From Alloscardovia sp963543015 (GTDB taxonomy: Bacteria; Actinomycetota; Actinomycetes; Actinomycetales; Bifidobacteriaceae): a stretch of 64,000 nucleotides of DNA. The position numbers were made by a program, and so were the translations under genes. Below the pieces are notes generated by a model. That model did not search any database. It was given only the letters and a program-made list of their open reading frames with translations, and was not told the origin of the DNA. Positions 63,377 through 64,000 of the stretch are shown piece after piece. Position 1 is the stretch's first letter, and every line of letters starts with the position of its first letter. The stretch spans positions 1 through 64,000 of the forward strand of contig CAUTYZ010000011.1 in the NCBI GenBank assembly GCA_963543015.1. Reading direction: 5' to 3'.

Positions 63377-63937
63377 TTACGCGTATGCGCGAGGAAGATT
63401 GTTGAGATTAAATCCAAGAGCTGCCAGCTGTGCTGCACCGTCTTCGGTAATCATATCGACATTCCATGCAGGAGTCCACGTCCAGTCGACGCGGAATTCT
63501 TCTACAAGACCAGCAAGGACAGATGCGCATTCGTCCTCAATTAAATCCGTTAAAGGACATGCTGGAGTGGTTAATGTCATGGTGAGAATTGCTCGACCCA
63601 GATGATCGATTTCAATTCCATAGACAAGTCCCAAATCAACGACGTCGACGCCCAGTTCAGGATCCATCACCTGGTGGAGCGCTTCTTTAACGTCCTTAGC
63701 AGTTACGCGTCCGATTTCATCAATAAAAGTCAACGTGACACCTTCAAATTCTTCAGTGGTAGCATTCGTCGTCATCGTTTCGCTTTCCTTCATACGAGCT
63801 TTCTTATATGATTCCTCCAGCATACTCGCTGATGTAGGATTTTGAGCAATCTGATGAGCTAATTGCGGGTCGTCAATTACTTTGGATACAGCATCAAAAA
63901 TGCTTCCTGATGGCTCTGGCACGAGATTATCGTTCAT
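63377..63937 (-). CDS. SufT-like metal-sulfur cluster assembly protein (MIP18/DUF59)
   Basis: The 186-aa product contains the DUF59 domain: VKEALHQVMDPELGVDVVDLGLVYG (about residues 84-108) and LTMTLTTPACPLTDLIEDE with the conserved cysteine. Proteins of this kind help mature Fe-S proteins and are encoded at the end of suf operons. The first 75 residues are a poorly conserved extension. GAGGAG precedes the ATG, directly overlapping the end of the upstream gene. It is the last gene of that operon. Confidence 0.88.
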   Translation of the reverse strand: MNDNLVPEPSGSIFDAVSKVIDDPQLAHQIAQNPTSASMLEESYKKARMKESETMTTNATTEEFEGVTLTFIDEIGRVTAKDVKEALHQVMDPELGVDVVDLGLVYGIEIDHLGRAILTMTLTTPACPLTDLIEDECASVLAGLVEEFRVDWTWTPAWNVDMITEDGAAQLAALGFNLNNLPRAYA

Positions 63938-63939
63938 CT

Positions 63940-64000
63940 TTACTCCTCAATCTGTGTAAGGGCTAAGGCAGCCGATGCTTTAAGACCTTCCCATCCCAAA
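63940..64000 (-). CDS. SufU-type Fe-S scaffold protein, C-terminal end (partial)
   Basis: The minus strand reads LGWEGLKASAALALTQIEE and a stop. LGWxGLKxA matches the end of SufU-like scaffold proteins, and the following DUF59 gene two bases away supports a suf operon. Only 19 residues are inside the window, so this is tentative. Confidence 0.55.
   Translation of the reverse strand, partial: LGWEGLKASAALALTQIEE

Overview
The window is a contiguous piece of an actinobacterial chromosome, almost certainly from the family Bifidobacteriaceae. The evidence is the conserved block secG-tpiA-pgk-whiA-rapZ-aroE-uvrC next to the transaldolase end, a pyrimidine operon with the PyrI regulatory subunit and the PyrK/PyrD type 1B pair, a three-part transhydrogenase, and the S20/LepA/HemW cluster. 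Base composition looks moderate (GC estimated by eye in the upper forties), lower than most Bifidobacterium. A Scardovia/Alloscardovia-like genus is therefore plausible, but this is inference. No phage, insertion sequence, CRISPR array or rRNA was found.

Layout. 1-95: end of transaldolase. 484-1878: a nuclease-like orphan gene flanked by inverted-repeat elements. 2245-14482, minus strand: protein export, lower glycolysis, WhiA/RapZ, shikimate dehydrogenase and the UvrC and UvrA repair proteins. 14615-17257, plus strand: an ABC-F protein and a LysR regulator. 17373-24370, minus strand: the pyrimidine operon pyrB-pyrI-(gap)-pyrC-pyrF-pyrK-pyrD-pyrE. 24556-26613: a cation/proton antiporter. 26693-41919, mostly minus strand: GlnE, a SixA-like phosphatase, TrmI, a MarR-controlled heterodimeric ABC exporter, a lone ABC ATPase, a membrane protein, HemW and LepA. 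42035: S20. 42852-44036: a second copy of the nuclease-like orphan. 44427-49678: IlvE, L25 and the PntAB transhydrogenase. 50098: acyl-CoA ligase. 52232-60269, minus strand: a small membrane protein, an oxidoreductase, Era, a CBS-domain membrane protein, YbeY, PhoH, a HIT protein, RsmE and an EamA transporter. Then come tRNA-Leu(GAG), a TrmH-type methyltransferase, a uracil permease and the end of a Fe-S assembly operon.

The most unusual signal lies in the non-coding DNA around the two paralogous nuclease-like genes. Each gene has, on both sides, an element of about 75 bp whose ends carry facing TTTTTTGCA-like half-sites. The distance from the left GCA to the right TGC is 63, 63, 63 and 64 bp in the four cases. 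The outer part of the half-site differs between loci, but in three of the four elements it matches between the two arms (CTTCCAT at one, CGGAAC at two). Related arms occur between tpiA and pgk (93-bp span), as a 20-nt exact match inside pyrK, and as a single site upstream of marR. This may be a repeat family or a set of protein-binding sites linked to the nuclease-like proteins.

Several regulatory arrangements can be read directly. A MarR promoter carries two inverted repeats. An intrinsic terminator sits about 20 nt before the uracil permease start, with no room for a promoter after it, which suggests attenuation. A SOS-box-like site lies ahead of uvrA. Short tandem duplications (8-15 bp) are common in the spacers and at some gene ends.
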